DNA of 22,760 bases from an uncultured Actinomycetes bacterium (GTDB lineage Bacteria > Actinomycetota > Thermoleophilia > Solirubrobacterales > Solirubrobacteraceae): assembly GCA_937888775.1 (NCBI GenBank), contig CALAQT010000258.1:1-22760 (forward strand), in the 5' to 3' direction. The notes below the pieces were generated by a model. That model did no database searches. It had not been told where the DNA came from and was given only the letters and a program-made list of their open reading frames with translations. The first letter of the stretch is position 1. Each line of letters begins with the position of its first letter. Shown here piece after piece: positions 21,735 to 22,760 of the stretch. The position numbers and the translations under genes are program-made.

Positions 21735-21811
21735 AACTCTATAGAGATGGCTAACAATGTTCAGCCTTGAAGCCCTCTTTCCGCCTTAACCCTGCTCATC
21801 TCTATAGAGTT
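21735..21811. promoter_or_regulatory. Paired palindromic operators upstream of the second GntR gene
   Basis: AACTCTATAGAGAT (21735-21748) recurs as its exact reverse complement at 21798-21811. Each contains the perfect 10-base palindrome CTCTATAGAG, and the centres are 63 bases apart, six helical turns. The second copy ends 6 bases before the ATG of a 17-codon leader and would cover its ribosome site. This is what a looping or cooperative dimeric autorepressor such as an FCD GntR protein would use. The rest of the intergenic region (21542-21867) holds the operon promoter and a short coding-like stretch. Confidence 0.75.
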
Positions 21812-21817
21812 CGGCCG

Positions 21818-21871
21818 ATGAAAGCCGTCGTCCTGCCTCATTGCGCCCTTACGAAACGGTCACCTCGGTGA
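21818..21871 (+). CDS. Possible 17-residue leader ORF before the GntR gene
   Basis: An ATG-initiated frame encodes MKAVVLPHCALTKRSPR, and its TGA overlaps the GTG start of the GntR gene as GTGA. MKAVVL is a common start of zinc alcohol dehydrogenases, so this could be the front of a deleted gene. Its coupling position suggests it now helps initiate translation of the regulator. Confidence 0.35.
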   Translation: MKAVVLPHCALTKRSPR

Positions 21872-22644
21872 AGCGAGTCGCCGCGGGTCACGGGGTCGCG
21901 CCCGCCGAGAGCCGGCAGTCTGCGCCCGCGCCGACCACCCCGGCCGCACGGCGACGCGATCGCGATGCGGTGTCAGAGGCGGTCGATGCGCTGCGTGAGA
22001 TGATCGCGACCGGCCAGATCGAACCGGGCGCCGAGCTCTCCCAGGTCAGCCTCGCTAAGACGATCGGCGTCAGCACCACTCCGCTGCGCGAAGCGCTGCG
22101 CCGTCTGGAGGCGGAGGGGCTGGTGGAATCCCGACGTAACCGCAGCCCACGCGTGCCACCGTTTGACGCGGCCGATCTGGACGCCGTGTACGGCAGTCGG
22201 ATCATGCTCGAATCGCTGGGGATCGCGCTGGCGGTACCGCGGCTGGGGCAGGTGCAGCTGGAGGCCCTGCAGGCAACCGGGGCGGAAATGCGCCAGGCCA
22301 CCGACCTGAACCGCTGGGACGCGCTGCACGCGGCGTTTCACATCGGGCTCATGGGTCCCGCCGGAGCGCCGCTGGGCGAGGAGATCACTCGGCTGATGGT
22401 GCGCAGTGACCCCTACCGGCGAATGTCGGTCAGAGCCAATGGCGCCGCCGGGCGGCGGCTCGGCGATCAGGAGCACGAGGCGATCCTGCGGGCCTGCGAA
22501 CTGCGCCATCCGAGTGATGCGGCGCTGCTGCTCGCCCGCCACCTGGCGCGCTCGGCGCTCACCGTACTGGCCAACCTGGCCCCCGACTTCGAGCCGGTCA
22601 CCGTGCGCGGAGCGCTCCAAATGGTCAGCAGCTGGGCGGGCTGA
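21868..22644 (+). CDS. GntR-family regulator, FCD subfamily
   Basis: This is a 258-residue regulator. After an Ala/Pro-rich N-terminal arm (about 1-30), the winged helix (about 34-100) contains LREMIATGQIEPGAELSQ and VSTTPLREALRRLEAEGLVESRRN. The FCD domain (about 105-240) has candidate ligand histidines in LHAAFH, QEHEAI and LARHLARS. Upstream in-frame starts include TTG 21841; the GTG at 21868 was chosen because it overlaps the leader stop as GTGA. The paired CTCTATAGAG palindromes lie just upstream, so autoregulation and control of the divergent DUF6282-galB operon are likely. The effector is probably a pathway intermediate. Confidence 0.85.
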   Translation: MKRVAAGHGVAPAESRQSAPAPTTPAARRRDRDAVSEAVDALREMIATGQIEPGAELSQVSLAKTIGVSTTPLREALRRLEAEGLVESRRNRSPRVPPFDAADLDAVYGSRIMLESLGIALAVPRLGQVQLEALQATGAEMRQATDLNRWDALHAAFHIGLMGPAGAPLGEEITRLMVRSDPYRRMSVRANGAAGRRLGDQEHEAILRACELRHPSDAALLLARHLARSALTVLANLAPDFEPVTVRGALQMVSSWAG

Positions 22645-22694
22645 GGCATCGGCTTTCCGAGCTGAGACAGACAAATCGAGAACAGGGAGACAAA

Positions 22695-22724
22695 GTGTCG
22701 CTAAACGGAAGTTTTCGCATTTGA
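22695..22724 (+). other. Nine-codon ORF behind a strong ribosome site
   Basis: AGGGAG (22684-22689) precedes a GTG by 5 bases, but the frame MSLNGSFRI ends after nine codons. It may be a leader peptide for a gene beyond the window or the start of a frameshifted gene. Confidence 0.25.
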
Positions 22725-22730
22725 AAGGTT

Positions 22731-22756
22731 GAATCCCGCGTGGTGGCGCGGGATTC
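22731..22756 (+). terminator. Strong hairpin at the right end
   Basis: GAATCCCGCG and CGCGGGATTC form a perfect 10-base stem with a 6-base loop (TGGTGG), about 90 bases after the GntR stop. No T-run follows within the window, so it could be a terminator of the GntR transcript or a leader structure of the next gene. Confidence 0.5.
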
Positions 22757-22760
22757 GGGT

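Overview
The window is high-GC DNA with strong G/C preference at third codon positions, frequent GTG starts and many 4-base ATGA/GTGA gene overlaps. Together with FCD-type GntR regulators, an AbiEi/DUF559-type protein, and ECF41 sigma and DUF3891 remnants, this suggests an actinobacterium, possibly of the Thermoleophilia/Solirubrobacterales type. That placement is an inference. No rRNA, tRNA, CRISPR array or transposase was seen.

The main content is aromatic-ring catabolism in two separate meta-cleavage modules. Module 1 (about 2446-8448) has a GntR/FCD regulator divergent from hpaE and hpaD, which are recognisable homoprotocatechuate-pathway genes. A convergent two-gene operon follows: an unusual fusion of a fumarylacetoacetate-hydrolase (HpaG-like) domain to an RraA/HMG-CHA-aldolase domain, then a DapA-family lyase. 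HpaF, HpaH and HpaI are not in the window, so the fusion and the DapA-like protein may cover the late steps. Module 2 (17628-21541) is a tight five-gene operon in which every junction overlaps by 4 bases: DUF6282 amidohydrolase-like protein, GalB-type 4-oxalomesaconate hydratase, RraA-type aldolase, type I extradiol (VOC) dioxygenase and SnoaL-like protein. A second GntR/FCD regulator is divergent, with a pair of identical palindromes 63 bp apart in its own upstream region. Module 2 joins gallate/protocatechuate-4,5-type lower-pathway enzymes to a type I dioxygenase, and it is the best candidate here for an undescribed route.

Between the modules (8507-15736) lie a lactate/malate-dehydrogenase-family protein with an odd substrate loop, a twice-frameshifted O-methyltransferase, a DUF2218 protein, Bcr/CflA and CynX/NimT MFS transporters, a GMC oxidoreductase and an aldo/keto reductase. 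At 15751-17647 an AbiEi/DUF559 gene and a truncated DUF3891 gene are bracketed by two minisatellites with 20- and 32-base units.

The window carries many damaged genes: an acyl-CoA dehydrogenase lacking its C-terminus, a collapsed ECF41 sigma factor, the O-methyltransferase, the DUF3891 fragment, and an AlkD-like gene without a standard start codon. The large deletions look like real decay. The single-base shifts could also be consensus errors and need read-level checking.
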